Positions 8,364 to 17,401 of a stretch of 38,980 nucleotides of DNA are shown here, piece by piece. This stretch comes from JANOYC01 sp031428675 (GTDB taxonomy: Bacteria > Actinomycetota > Actinomycetes > Actinomycetales > Microbacteriaceae), in NCBI GenBank assembly GCA_031428675.1, contig JANOYC010000161.1, forward strand, positions 1 through 38,980, written 5' to 3'. The position numbers and the translations under genes were made by a program. Below the pieces are notes generated by a model, which saw only the letters and a program-made list of their open reading frames with translations, was not told the DNA's origin and made no database searches. Within the stretch, counting starts at the first letter, position 1, and every line of letters starts with the position of its first letter.

Positions 8364-9301
8364 CTGTCGAGTTCCACGATCGGCTCGCCGAACCAATCCT
8401 CGATGATCGCCCGGGCGATGGAACTCGGGCGCGGCAACAGGAGCGTGTTCCGCTCGCGACGGATGTCATCTCGACTGAACCAGCGAACATCGAGGATCTC
8501 CTCGCCGTCGGGCACGAGCACGCCCGAGTACGACGGGTCGACGACGGCCGAGAATCCCACCATGAGGGAGGCCGGGAATGGCCACGGTTGGCTACCGAGA
8601 TAGACCGGGTCGACAACCGGTACCCCGGATTCCTCAAACACCTCACGGATCACCGCCGATTCCAAGGATTCCCCCGGTTCGACGAAACCCGCCAACAGGG
8701 AATAGCGGTTCGGTTCCCACAGGGCGTTCGAACCGAGCAGCATCCGGTCGGCCGCGTCGGTCACGCCGACAATGACCGCCGCGTCAGTTCGCGGAAACAC
8801 TTCAGCGCCGTTCGCGGGGTCGATGCGCACCCAGCCGCCTTTGGCTGGCAGCGTGGGGTCGCCTGTGCGCGGCGAAAACTGATGGGAGTCGTGCCAGTTG
8901 ATCATCGCGACGGCCTCGGTGAAGAGCCCAGCGTCACGATCACTCAGGCGCACGCCCACGTCGCGAAGGTTGCCCCACGCGCGACCAGCGAGCAGGCCGG
9001 GGTCATCGAGGAGCGCCGCCACGACCGGGGTACCGGTCGGCTCGGTGGCCGACGCCTCAGTCGTGCGGCCGAGGTACACGAGGAGATCGGCGTCGCCGAT
9101 CGCCGTAACCGGCACGAGCGCGAGGGCGTCGGGTGCCGAGAGCAACGCGAGCGAATTCCACACCGGCAGGATTCGTGTGGCCGGGTCAGCCCACAGCTCA
9201 CGAAAAATTTCGGGTCGTTCCCTCATGCGGTAGTCACGATCCACTTCGAATCGCGCCAGCGGAAGGCGAGCGAGGAAGGATCTGGACATCACGGGACCCA
9301 T
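8360..9301 (-). CDS. nudC: NudC-type NAD(H) pyrophosphatase (Nudix)
   Basis: A 313-residue Nudix hydrolase that would split NAD(H) into NMN(H) and AMP; NudC enzymes also remove NAD caps from RNA. The complete Nudix box runs from Gly205 to Val227 (GFVEPGES...REVFEESGV), and the NudC-specific SQPWPFPAS is at 237-245. The zinc ribbon between the N-terminal and Nudix domains is degenerate: where the family has CxxCG this protein reads FSPRTGDPT (142-150), and the second pair (around 163-171) also has no cysteine. Two starts are possible, ATG 9301 and ATG 9289 (MSRSFLARLP); neither has a clear ribosome site. It diverges from the phosphotransferase-like gene and ends in a 4-bp overlap with uvrD2. 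Confidence 0.93.
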   Translation of the reverse strand: MGPVMSRSFLARLPLARFEVDRDYRMRERPEIFRELWADPATRILPVWNSLALLSAPDALALVPVTAIGDADLLVYLGRTTEASATEPTGTPVVAALLDDPGLLAGRAWGNLRDVGVRLSDRDAGLFTEAVAMINWHDSHQFSPRTGDPTLPAKGGWVRIDPANGAEVFPRTDAAVIVGVTDAADRMLLGSNALWEPNRYSLLAGFVEPGESLESAVIREVFEESGVPVVDPVYLGSQPWPFPASLMVGFSAVVDPSYSGVLVPDGEEILDVRWFSRDDIRRERNTLLLPRPSSIARAIIEDWFGEPIVELDR

Positions 9302-9342
9302 CAGAACTGCGTGGCGTGCAACGGAACGGACTCCGCGCGACC

Positions 9343-9348
9343 TACCCT
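9343..9348 (+). promoter_or_regulatory. -10 box, leaderless start of phosphotransferase-like gene
   Basis: TACCCT followed by 7 nt and then ATG at 9356. The GAGGT between them is too close to the ATG to work as a ribosome site, so a leaderless mRNA is the better reading. Confidence 0.55.
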
Positions 9349-9355
9349 GTGAGGT

Positions 9356-10384
9356 ATGGCGAGAACCCCTCTCACTCTAGCCGCGCTGGCCACTGCAGCC
9401 GTCGCCGGGCTCGACGTCGTCGCTACCACGGGCACCGGGCCCGCAACGCGCAACGACTTCGACTCTGCACTGCTCACCAGTCGCGAAGGCAAGCACCTGA
9501 TCATTCGTGCACCCCGGCACCCGCGCGCGCATGCTGAGCTCACCGCGGAACTGACCGCGCTTCGCGCACTCAGCCACGGCATCCGTTCGCGGTTGCCTTT
9601 CGCGGTCACCTCCTACGTCGGCGAGACGCCGATCAGGGGCACCCGCGCGGTCGTGTTCGATTTCGTCTACGGCACGAAAGTTGCCCTCGCCGACATCGAT
9701 CTCGGCTACTCCGCGTCGATCGCGCGAGCGGTCGCCGCGATCCACGCGCTGCCAACGAGTTTTGTCATGGATGCCGGTCTGCCGGTGCAGACCGCTGCGG
9801 ATGTCCTTCGCTCGAGCATCAGCGTGATGGATCGTGCGACCGCCACGGGGCTCGTGCCGGCCGCGCTCATCTCCCGCTGGGAGAATGCGACGTCGCTCGC
9901 GAAGCTGTGGCAGTTCCAGCCAACGGTCATCAATGGCTCGCTGACGGCGGATTCGTTCCTCGCGGCGAACGATGAGGTCACCGGAATGCTCGGTTGGTCT
10001 GAACTGCGCATCGGCGATCCCGCACGCGACCTCTACTGGCTTCTCGGTGCTCCCGGTGCTCTAGTCGCCGAAACCGCCTTCGACAACTACTACTCGGCCA
10101 ACGGCGTCGGTGATCGCCACATCAAGCAGCGCGCCATGTTGTATGCCGAGCTCGAGATCGCGAAGTGGCTACTCCACGGCACCGAGGTGCGCAGCACCGA
10201 GATCGTCGACGACGCGGTCGACATGCTTCACGGGCTGGTTGACAGCGTGAACAGCGACGTGCGGGATCCGATCGGTCCGCCGACCGCGCCCATCATGGCC
10301 GTGCACGAGGTTGAGGCCATGCTCGACGAGACCGCGTTCGCCGCTGTCGATCGGGAACGCGTGAGCGCCGACCGCTCGAACTGA
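9356..10384 (+). CDS. Phosphotransferase-fold protein, probable pseudokinase
   Basis: A 342-residue protein resembling macrolide 2'-phosphotransferases and other aminoglycoside-phosphotransferase (APH) fold kinases. The overall order of conserved segments is recognisable, but the catalytic residues are replaced. The Brenner loop, normally HGDLxxxN, reads NGSLTADSF at 193-201, so the catalytic Asp is Ser195. The metal-binding D in the following DW/DFE motif is Gly213 in LGWSELRIGDPARD. The substrate-side GDPARD at 220-225 is kept. Kinase activity, and hence antibiotic resistance, is therefore unlikely; a binding or regulatory role is more plausible. It lies alone between divergent nudC and convergent adnB, with its own leaderless promoter. 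The fold assignment is an inference from motif order. Confidence 0.8.
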   Translation: MARTPLTLAALATAAVAGLDVVATTGTGPATRNDFDSALLTSREGKHLIIRAPRHPRAHAELTAELTALRALSHGIRSRLPFAVTSYVGETPIRGTRAVVFDFVYGTKVALADIDLGYSASIARAVAAIHALPTSFVMDAGLPVQTAADVLRSSISVMDRATATGLVPAALISRWENATSLAKLWQFQPTVINGSLTADSFLAANDEVTGMLGWSELRIGDPARDLYWLLGAPGALVAETAFDNYYSANGVGDRHIKQRAMLYAELEIAKWLLHGTEVRSTEIVDDAVDMLHGLVDSVNSDVRDPIGPPTAPIMAVHEVEAMLDETAFAAVDRERVSADRSN

Positions 10385-10409
10385 CGCGCAGCACCGCTCC
10401 CGCACGGAC

Positions 10410-13400
10410 TCAACTTTCCACGCGCACAACTGTCTGAGCGTTTTGCGAGTTCGAAACTGTGCGCTGCCACAAATCCGCTAGCTCGTCTACGCCGAAGATG
10501 CGCTCGGGAGCGATGACCACGTCGTCGGCCACGAAGTAGAAGACGGCATCGATTGTGTCTGCGGGGATGCCCCGGTAGCTGGCGTACGCATGCCGGTAGA
10601 GCGCGAGCTGCAATTGCTTGCTCTCGAGGTCGGCAGCGTCAGCCGGTGACTTGCCGGTTTTCCAGTCGACGATCTGGTATCGGCCGTCACGCTCGAACAC
10701 CGCGTCGATTTTGCAGATGAGGATCTGTCCGGCGAGCGGAACGTGGATCTCGATCTCGACCTCAACGGGAGCGCGCGCCGCGAACTCCGACGATTCGAAT
10801 GTGGCGATGAGCTCAGCCAGTCGAGCGCGCTCGTCGTCAGAGACGCGATTGTGGTCGATCGCGGTCGGGAGATCATCGCTCGGCTCGTAATCCCGCTCAG
10901 AGCGAGACGCGTCAATTGTTTCCAACCCGCCGGACACTCCGTAACGCTCTTCGACCCAGCTGTGGAAGAGCGTTCCGAGCCTCGACGCACGGTAAGGGCG
11001 TTCCGGCATGGGACGGCGGAGTTCCGCCGCGACGGCGAGCGGATCGGCGACATAGTCTTTGAACCGCGATGCGGGGATGCGGTCGGGAATCGCGACGACT
11101 GCGTCACCGTGCAGCCGACGTCGACGTTCTTCGAGTAGCAGGTCGAGGTCGTTGCTCCACCGTGATAGCGCCCGCGGATCGGCGGTGCGCACCCGCTCCG
11201 CAGCGCGTGCGACGGCCGGGCGACGCGCGCCGAGCGGATCGAGCGGCCAGTGGAAAGGCGTGCCAGCGTCGTGGTCAGGATTTTCGTCGAACTCGCTCTG
11301 CTCCGGAAGCGGCGCGGTGATGCCGCGACGTGCAAGTTCGACGAGAAACTCACTCGGTTGACGCGGGCTCGACTGGGTCGCCCAGAACGACCCACTGAGC
11401 AATAGTGAGTGTCGCGCCCGAGTGACCGCCACATACGCAAGCCTGCGTTCTTCACGAAGGTTGCGTTCCCGCACCTCGGCCGAAAACGCGCTCTTCGCAG
11501 ACAGGAATTCTTTGCGCGACGCCACCTCGCGCCACGAGAAGACGGGGAGTTCTGCTGCGTCTCCGCGAAATTCGTAGGGCAGGATGCCGAGCCCAAGCCA
11601 ACCGACGAAGCCCTCCCGCGGCTTGCCGGGAAGTTCTTGATCGACCATGCGAGGCACGACCACGATGTCGCGTTCCAGTCCTTTCGACCCGTGGATCGTC
11701 ATGATCTGCACCGTTCCGGGCTCGGGTTCCTCGGGACGCGGCGCAAGCGCATCGCGCCATTCCGCCTCGCGAAGCCAGCGCAGGAATCCGCCCAAGCTGG
11801 AGAACTCGTCGACGGCGAGGTAGCCGCTCATCGCATCGTAGAACGCCTCGAAACTTGCGCGACCGAGCGAGCGCGTTTCGTTGGCAGCGAGCTCGATATC
11901 AAGCTGTAGTTCTTGTTCGACAAACGTCGCAAAGTCCATGAGGTCCATCCCCACTCTCGAGCGCAGCCGGGAGAAAAAACGTCCCGCTTCGCGGATGCGC
12001 TGAAGCCCCGTTTCGCTGAATTGCTCGAGTTGGGAATGCCCATCTGCGGCGTTCGCGACGAAGTCAAGGGCATCAACGATCGACCCGCCCTCCCCCGGAG
12101 CAACGGAGTCGCGAAATTTCTGGCGCACATCGTCGGCGAGCGGTCGACCAGCAAAGTCTCTCTGACGAAGCCACGCCGCAACCCGGTGCAACGCGTGCAG
12201 ATCGCGAACGCCAATGCGCCATCGTGACCCCGCCAACAGGCGCACGAGCTCGGAACCGGCCGACGGGTCGTGCACGACGGCAAGGGCGCTCACGAGATCG
12301 GCGATCTCTGGCTCCTCGGTGAGGCCGCCAATGCCGAGAACGTGGAACGGAATCTCCGCTCGCCGAAGCGCAGCGGTGAAGTAGCGTTGTTGGGTGCGGG
12401 TGCGAAACAGCATCGCTGCCGAAGGCAACGCGCCGTGGGAATCTGGTCGAATGCGTTCTCTGAGCCACGTCGCGACCGCTTCGGCCTCCTGAACGATCGT
12501 CTCGGAGAAGACCAGGTCGACCGGCAGCGCGGTCGCGCGCGGCGATGCGTCGAGGGCGTCTACCCGCACGCGTGTCGTTTCACGCAGCGGCTCGACGATC
12601 GCATTCGCGACCGCGAGGATGTTCTGTCCGTTACGCCAACTCGTCGTGAGCGAGAACGATTGCGCGTGACCTCCGGCGAACTGCTCGCTGAACTGTTCGA
12701 GATTGGCGGCGCTCGCTCCGCGCCAGCCGTAAATCGACTGGTGCGGATCGCCGACAGCCATGACCGGGTGTTCGCTGAAGAGCTCGGCGAGCAACCAGGT
12801 CTGCACCACACTCGTGTCTTGATACTCATCCAGAAGAACGACGCGGAATCGGTTGCGGAAGTCGCTACGGATCGTGGGCACCGACCGCGCGAGCGTCAGC
12901 GCGAGAGTGACCTGGTCGGAGTACTCGACGAATCCGCGTTTCTTCTTTGCCTCGTCGAATCGCTCAGCCAGATCGACGAGAACGTCGAGGCCGGCAACAG
13001 TGGAGACCGTAGTCAACACGGCCTCGTAGCCGCCGGTGCCCCCGTTCGGCAGCTCTCGGATCGCGGCGAACTCGCGCGCGAACGCGCGCACGTCGTCGTG
13101 ATCGACGACGTTCTCGGCGATCGAGTGGCTCACGTCGAGCACCGCCTTCGTGACGGTATCTACCGAGCGATCGAGCGCGACCAGCCGTGGATCATCACTG
13201 GAGATGACGACCGACCGTGCGAGCTGCCACGCAGACGCCTCGCCCAACACTGCGCCGTCGCTCTCTCTTCCGAGCAGGATCGCGTGATCTCGGTAGATGG
13301 TGTTCGCGAACGCGTTGTACGTGGAGACCTGGGGAATGTCGAACTCGGGATCGGAGACCGTTGACGGCACGAGTCCCGCGGTCGTCAATTGCTCGATGCG

Positions 13401-13649
13401 TTGCACCAACCTCTCGCCCAGCTCACCCGCGGCTTTTCTCGTGAAGGTAAGTCCGAGCACCTCACCCGGCGCGACAGCGCCGTTGGCGACGAGCCACAGC
13501 ACTCTGTTGGCCATTGTCTCGGTCTTGCCACTTCCCGCACCAGCGACCACAAGGGCCGGCGTCGGTTCAGCTTCGATGACCGCTCGCTGTTGAGTCGTCG
13601 GTGGCTGCAATCCCAGGGCACTCGCGATGTCGTTGGCCGAGTATTTCAC
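10410..13649 (-). CDS. adnB: AdnB-like helicase-nuclease subunit
   Basis: A 1079-residue UvrD-like motor with a C-terminal RecB-family nuclease domain. With the upstream AdnA it forms the AdnAB dimer that unwinds and resects double-strand breaks for recombination. Walker A AGAGSGKT is at 36-43, DEYQD at 274-278 and the motif GDPHQSIYGWRGA follows; TIHGSKGLERDIVVV and AVTRARHSLLL are later. The nuclease motif has Asp982 in CKIDAVF and Asp995/Lys997 in DWKTG, with an upstream LGTLFHSW histidine. In mycobacteria AdnB is the lead motor and this copy has intact ATPase motifs. The start is GTG 13649, overlapping the adnA stop by 4 bp (GTGA), with GGGGAG upstream. Assignment rests on gene pairing, length and the intact motor. 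Confidence 0.92.
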   Translation of the reverse strand: MKYSANDIASALGLQPPTTQQRAVIEAEPTPALVVAGAGSGKTETMANRVLWLVANGAVAPGEVLGLTFTRKAAGELGERLVQRIEQLTTAGLVPSTVSDPEFDIPQVSTYNAFANTIYRDHAILLGRESDGAVLGEASAWQLARSVVISSDDPRLVALDRSVDTVTKAVLDVSHSIAENVVDHDDVRAFAREFAAIRELPNGGTGGYEAVLTTVSTVAGLDVLVDLAERFDEAKKKRGFVEYSDQVTLALTLARSVPTIRSDFRNRFRVVLLDEYQDTSVVQTWLLAELFSEHPVMAVGDPHQSIYGWRGASAANLEQFSEQFAGGHAQSFSLTTSWRNGQNILAVANAIVEPLRETTRVRVDALDASPRATALPVDLVFSETIVQEAEAVATWLRERIRPDSHGALPSAAMLFRTRTQQRYFTAALRRAEIPFHVLGIGGLTEEPEIADLVSALAVVHDPSAGSELVRLLAGSRWRIGVRDLHALHRVAAWLRQRDFAGRPLADDVRQKFRDSVAPGEGGSIVDALDFVANAADGHSQLEQFSETGLQRIREAGRFFSRLRSRVGMDLMDFATFVEQELQLDIELAANETRSLGRASFEAFYDAMSGYLAVDEFSSLGGFLRWLREAEWRDALAPRPEEPEPGTVQIMTIHGSKGLERDIVVVPRMVDQELPGKPREGFVGWLGLGILPYEFRGDAAELPVFSWREVASRKEFLSAKSAFSAEVRERNLREERRLAYVAVTRARHSLLLSGSFWATQSSPRQPSEFLVELARRGITAPLPEQSEFDENPDHDAGTPFHWPLDPLGARRPAVARAAERVRTADPRALSRWSNDLDLLLEERRRRLHGDAVVAIPDRIPASRFKDYVADPLAVAAELRRPMPERPYRASRLGTLFHSWVEERYGVSGGLETIDASRSERDYEPSDDLPTAIDHNRVSDDERARLAELIATFESSEFAARAPVEVEIEIHVPLAGQILICKIDAVFERDGRYQIVDWKTGKSPADAADLESKQLQLALYRHAYASYRGIPADTIDAVFYFVADDVVIAPERIFGVDELADLWQRTVSNSQNAQTVVRVES

Positions 13650-16600
13650 CGCGCGAGCTCCCCGCTGGGATCTGCGCTGTCGCTGGATACGGCGGGCACG
13701 CGGTGAAGTGTGAGTGCGGCGGTGTAGCCGGGGCGCTCATTGACTTCGAGCGCGCCGACGAACTGCGCGGCCGCCATGCCGGCTGCAGCCTGAAGGATGC
13801 GGGTGCGGAACGCCTCGAGCGCATCGCCATCAAATGGGCGTTGCACTCCCTCGCGGTAGTTCTTGCCCCGCACGCCCTTCTTAACAAACAGGAGTTTGGC
13901 TCCGCCGGATCTCACGGGCTCGCCGTCGACGTGATCATCGAGAGCTCCGACGTCAAGCGCCAATTGGTAGGCGCCGAGTTGGGGGTGTTCGTCGATTTCC
14001 CGCTGGCTGGTGATCGGGTTGCCGGTCTTGAGATCCACGATCACGATCGACCCGTCGCGCGCTCGCTCGATTCGATCGATCGCCCCACGCACTCGGGCTT
14101 GACCGAGTTCGAATTCGAACGTCTTCTCTGCCGCCACGAGGTGCTTGCCCGCTGCCTCGAAATCGACGAGATACTCGGCAATCCCGCCGACCAGGCGTCG
14201 CGCCATTGCGCGCTGTTGCTCGGCAAGCCACGGCGCCTCATAAAGCATCTCGCTCCAGCGCTCGTTCACCGCCGCCCAGAGCGCGTCAACGCTGGGATCG
14301 GTCGCAGTTTCCATGGCCCAATGCAGGATGGTACCGAGCGCCATCGACGGAGAAGATTCGGATCCCGCGATTGTTTCGATGAACCAATCCACCGGCGACT
14401 TCTCGAACCGTTCGACGCGCGAGGGCGAGATCGGCACGCTCTCGAGTGGCAGATAGACCGGCTCGCTTGTGCTCGGGGAGGCCAGACCATGCCACTCTGA
14501 CGGGTCGGCACCCGGAACGCCTTCCGCCGCGAGCCTCGCGAGCGCCGTCGCCGCCTCGGTTCGCTGAACGTCAGTTGTGCGGGCGGAAACCACGTCGCGC
14601 CGCAGTCGACCAGTCAGCCCGCGAAGAGTCAGCGGCGTGACCGCAGTTGCCCGGCTCGTGGGCGTCGGCCCGCCAAGCCGGAACAACACACTGGGGGATT
14701 CGTCGTCGTTGCTGATGGCGGCGAGCACGACCTGACGCCGTGCCCGGGATGCAGCGAGCGCGAACATACGCAACTCGTCGCCGAGCACCTGACGCCGGGC
14801 GTCGATGATCTCGCCTGATTCTCCCGTGGCCGCGCGCACAAGGTCGGCCGGGCCGAGCAACGACCCGCGAAGGCGGAAATTCGGCCATACCCCCTCCTGA
14901 AGCGCAGCGATGATGACAACGTCGAACTCACGGCCTACAAGGGACGCTGGAGTAGTAACCAGTACTGCGTCATCGGTGGACTGGGGCGAGAGAGTGTCTT
15001 CAGGAATGTCTGCGTCGAGTACTCCGTCGAGGAAGACGGATGCGGGAGAGCCCGGGTGTCGCTCGACGAAGCGTTTCGCTGCGCTGAACAGGGCGACGAC
15101 TCCGTCGAGGTGCCGATTCGCTTCGGTGGCAGTGATGCCTGAGCCAGCGGCCTGATGGTGCAGGGAGCGCGCTAACCCACTCGCGTCCCACGCCTCCCAC
15201 AGCAATTCCTCGGCTGAGGCTCCCTGCGCGGCGAGATCTCGAACGCGGTGAAGGATCGTCGCGAGACGCAGTGCGTTTCGAGCTCCGCGGAAGTCGATGG
15301 TCGCGAGCCGAGCCGGATCCCCCAGTGCGTCGACGAGCAACTCATGGGACGAGCGATTGCCGCCGCCTGCCAGCTCTTCAGCCCGCAAAGCGAGAGCCAA
15401 GCGCCGCAATGCCAGCTTGTCGAGCCCGCCGTAGGGGCCGAGAAGAAGCTCGTCGGCGATCTGCGCATCGAGCGGAGTGCGCCCCGAGCCGACATCGATG
15501 ACCGTGAGGAGGCTTCGGGCGCCTCGATCGTCGCGAAGAGGGCGGCCAGCGGCAGAGGTGCGTGTCGGCACATCGGAGAGGGCTAGGGCCCGAGCGACTA
15601 TCGGCACGAGCGCACCGCTGCGAACAACGACCGCGGTCTGTCGCCAGGCGACACCATCGAACAAGTGACGTTCCCGAAGGTGGCGGGAGATCGCCGCCCA
15701 CTGACGTGCCGGAGTGTCGGCCTCGATCCGCACGACCGGCTTCTCATCCGATTCGCCCACCGCACCCGCACCGCGGTGAACGCCTGCGGCAGCAGCACCG
15801 ATCTTGCTCGTCACCGCAGTGACGAGCTGCCTCAGTGCTGGTGAATGTCGATATACGGCGCCGAGCGCTAACTGTCGTGCGTGCGGCAGGTCGAACACGA
15901 TCGGGAACCGACCGAGCGCATCGACCGCTCCACCACGGAAGGAGTTCGTCGCGACGTCCGGGTCACCGAATGCGACGATCGCAATGCCGCGCGCCGCGAG
16001 AGCCCTGATGACCGCGAGCGCTGATTCGGTTGCCTCCTGCAGGTCGTCGACGACGATCAGTCGCAGCGCATCGATTCCCGGGAGGGGAACGTCGCCGGCA
16101 AGGGCGACGACCGCGAACCCGGAGAGCTCAGCGGAGTCGAACTGGGTCGAACGCGACGTCGACACAACCGCGAGATACTCTTCGGTGAATGCGGCGACGG
16201 CCGCCCATTCCGCGCGGCCGTGGCGAGCCGCAAGATCGGCGAGCATTTCTGGGGTGATGCCGTATTCGGTGGCGCGCATCATGATTTCGCGGAGCTCAGT
16301 GCGAAAAGACCGGAGCCTGCGCACATCGGGCGTTAGTGGATGCGGCCACGCACTATCGGTGCCGTCGGCGATCTGTCCTTCGAGCAATTGCGCGATGTCG
16401 CTGTCTTGGTCAGCTCCGGTCACCAGCGTGGGCACGGGCGCTCCAGCGTGACGCGCCGCTCGCGTGACCACGTCGAAGGCAAGCGAGTTGACCGTCCGGG
16501 CGAGCGGCCCATTGCTCGGCACAACGAGTCGCTTGGCGAGCACGTCGCGCAGTCGAGTAGCCGTCGATCGAGACGTCGTGAGCGCGAGCACACTTTCGGG

Positions 16601-16792
16601 CGGCCACCCGTCGACGAGCACCCGATGGGCGATCACTTCAACGAGGGTCGTCGTCTTTCCCGAGCCCGGTGCGCCCAGCACAGCCGCACTCTGACCGGGC
16701 TCAAGAGCCAGAACAGCTCGCTGGCTATCGTCCAGGGCGACTGAAGCGCGCTCGACGCGACCGGTCGCTACAGCAAGGCCCTGGTTTGTCAC
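13646..16792 (-). CDS. adnA: AdnA-like helicase-nuclease subunit lacking cysteines
   Basis: A 1048-residue partner of AdnB. Walker A GAPGSGKT is at 40-47. The Walker B region is the divergent DDLQEA rather than DExxQ, as expected for the non-lead motor. The C-terminal nuclease domain has GAIDR and DLKTG (Asp920, Lys922) with an LGTILHWAME histidine, so cutting activity looks intact. I find no cysteine anywhere in the protein; mycobacterial AdnA has a Cys-ligated iron-sulfur subdomain at the DNA fork. The regions where such ligands are usual (SRVERFEKSPVDWF, and the last 30 residues with TLHRVPAVSSD) have none. The start is taken as GTG 16792, 7 nt after a TACCGT -10 box; GTG 16840 in the same frame would add 16 residues. 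Confidence 0.9.
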   Translation of the reverse strand: MTNQGLAVATGRVERASVALDDSQRAVLALEPGQSAAVLGAPGSGKTTTLVEVIAHRVLVDGWPPESVLALTTSRSTATRLRDVLAKRLVVPSNGPLARTVNSLAFDVVTRAARHAGAPVPTLVTGADQDSDIAQLLEGQIADGTDSAWPHPLTPDVRRLRSFRTELREIMMRATEYGITPEMLADLAARHGRAEWAAVAAFTEEYLAVVSTSRSTQFDSAELSGFAVVALAGDVPLPGIDALRLIVVDDLQEATESALAVIRALAARGIAIVAFGDPDVATNSFRGGAVDALGRFPIVFDLPHARQLALGAVYRHSPALRQLVTAVTSKIGAAAAGVHRGAGAVGESDEKPVVRIEADTPARQWAAISRHLRERHLFDGVAWRQTAVVVRSGALVPIVARALALSDVPTRTSAAGRPLRDDRGARSLLTVIDVGSGRTPLDAQIADELLLGPYGGLDKLALRRLALALRAEELAGGGNRSSHELLVDALGDPARLATIDFRGARNALRLATILHRVRDLAAQGASAEELLWEAWDASGLARSLHHQAAGSGITATEANRHLDGVVALFSAAKRFVERHPGSPASVFLDGVLDADIPEDTLSPQSTDDAVLVTTPASLVGREFDVVIIAALQEGVWPNFRLRGSLLGPADLVRAATGESGEIIDARRQVLGDELRMFALAASRARRQVVLAAISNDDESPSVLFRLGGPTPTSRATAVTPLTLRGLTGRLRRDVVSARTTDVQRTEAATALARLAAEGVPGADPSEWHGLASPSTSEPVYLPLESVPISPSRVERFEKSPVDWFIETIAGSESSPSMALGTILHWAMETATDPSVDALWAAVNERWSEMLYEAPWLAEQQRAMARRLVGGIAEYLVDFEAAGKHLVAAEKTFEFELGQARVRGAIDRIERARDGSIVIVDLKTGNPITSQREIDEHPQLGAYQLALDVGALDDHVDGEPVRSGGAKLLFVKKGVRGKNYREGVQRPFDGDALEAFRTRILQAAAGMAAAQFVGALEVNERPGYTAALTLHRVPAVSSDSADPSGELAR

Positions 16793-16799
16793 GCCTGCC

Positions 16800-16805
16800 A
16801 CGGTA
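16800..16805 (-). promoter_or_regulatory. -10 box, leaderless start of adnA
   Basis: TACCGT on the minus strand followed by 7 nt and GTG at 16792. It decides in favour of the shorter AdnA start and would drive adnA-adnB as one unit. Confidence 0.5.
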
Positions 16806-16854
16806 GTCGGTTCCGCCGACAGTGAACGGGTGCGGGGCACCTCGGCAACTGTCG

Positions 16855-16860
16855 TAATCT
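16855..16860 (+). promoter_or_regulatory. -10 box, leaderless start of DUF3107 gene
   Basis: TAATCT followed by 6 nt and GTG at 16867. There is no Shine-Dalgarno sequence. It lies about 50 bp from the divergent adnA -10 box. Confidence 0.6.
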
Positions 16861-16866
16861 GGGCAC

Positions 16867-17091
16867 GTGGACATTCGCATCGGTATCGCCAACAGCCCCC
16901 GTGAGATCAGCTTCGAGACGTCGCAGACTGCAGCGGAGATTGAGTCCCTCGTAGCCGGAGCACTCGACGCCGAGAAGAAGTACCTCCGCCTCTCTGACAG
17001 CAAGGGTCGGGTGTACATCGTCCCGACCGCGTCGTTCAGCTACCTCGAACTCGGCTCCGAAGAATCGCGCCGCATCGGCTTCGTCGGCTGA
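16867..17091 (+). CDS. DUF3107 small conserved protein
   Basis: A 74-residue protein of the actinobacterial DUF3107 family (Rv3208A/TB9.4-like). It begins MDIRIGIANSPREISFET, has a central acidic helix, and ends in the conserved GRVYIVPTASFSYLELGSEESRRIGFVG pattern, seen here in full at residues 47-74. It has no membrane span or catalytic motif. The start is GTG with a leaderless promoter. A single base separates its stop from the next gene, so the two are probably co-translated. Molecular function is unknown. Confidence 0.9.
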   Translation: MDIRIGIANSPREISFETSQTAAEIESLVAGALDAEKKYLRLSDSKGRVYIVPTASFSYLELGSEESRRIGFVG

Positions 17092-17092
17092 C

Positions 17093-17398
17093 ATGGAATT
17101 GCTCTTCGTCGTGGTGATTGCCGCGGGTCTAGGCCTTGGCGTGCGCATGGTCGTGCCCGGGCGCTCCGCCTACGGCGCGAACCTCATTCCGGCGATCGCT
17201 GCCGCCACTGCTGCCGTCGTGTGGGTCGCACTGCTCTGGCTCGGCTGGACGTTCGACGGCACCTGGATCTGGGTGCTGACCATAGTCGCAGCCGTACTCA
17301 CCTCAACTGCCGTTGCCGTCATCCTGCCGAAGCGCCGCGCCGAATCCGACGCGAGGATGCTCGCCGAGCTCAGCGGCACAGCGAAGCGCACCGCGTAA
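17093..17398 (+). CDS. Small three-span membrane protein, unknown
   Basis: A 101-residue hydrophobic protein with about three membrane spans (residues 2-21, 30-51 and 57-78) and a charged, cytoplasm-like tail (PKRRAESDARML). The family is not recognised with certainty. The ATG lies one base after the DUF3107 stop, and no separate promoter or ribosome site is seen, so expression probably depends on coupling to DUF3107. It ends 3 bp from the end of the opposing ferritin-like gene. Confidence 0.75.
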   Translation: MELLFVVVIAAGLGLGVRMVVPGRSAYGANLIPAIAAATAAVVWVALLWLGWTFDGTWIWVLTIVAAVLTSTAVAVILPKRRAESDARMLAELSGTAKRTA

Positions 17399-17401
17399 GG
17401 C

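Noticed and set aside
9356..10384. An antibiotic-inactivating phosphotransferase
   Set aside because: The catalytic Asp, the loop His and Asn, and the metal Asp are all replaced, so phosphotransfer is not expected.
12270..13364. A 364-codon plus-strand open frame opposite adnB
   Set aside because: Antisense to the helicase motor with intact motifs; composition is that of a reversed high-GC gene.
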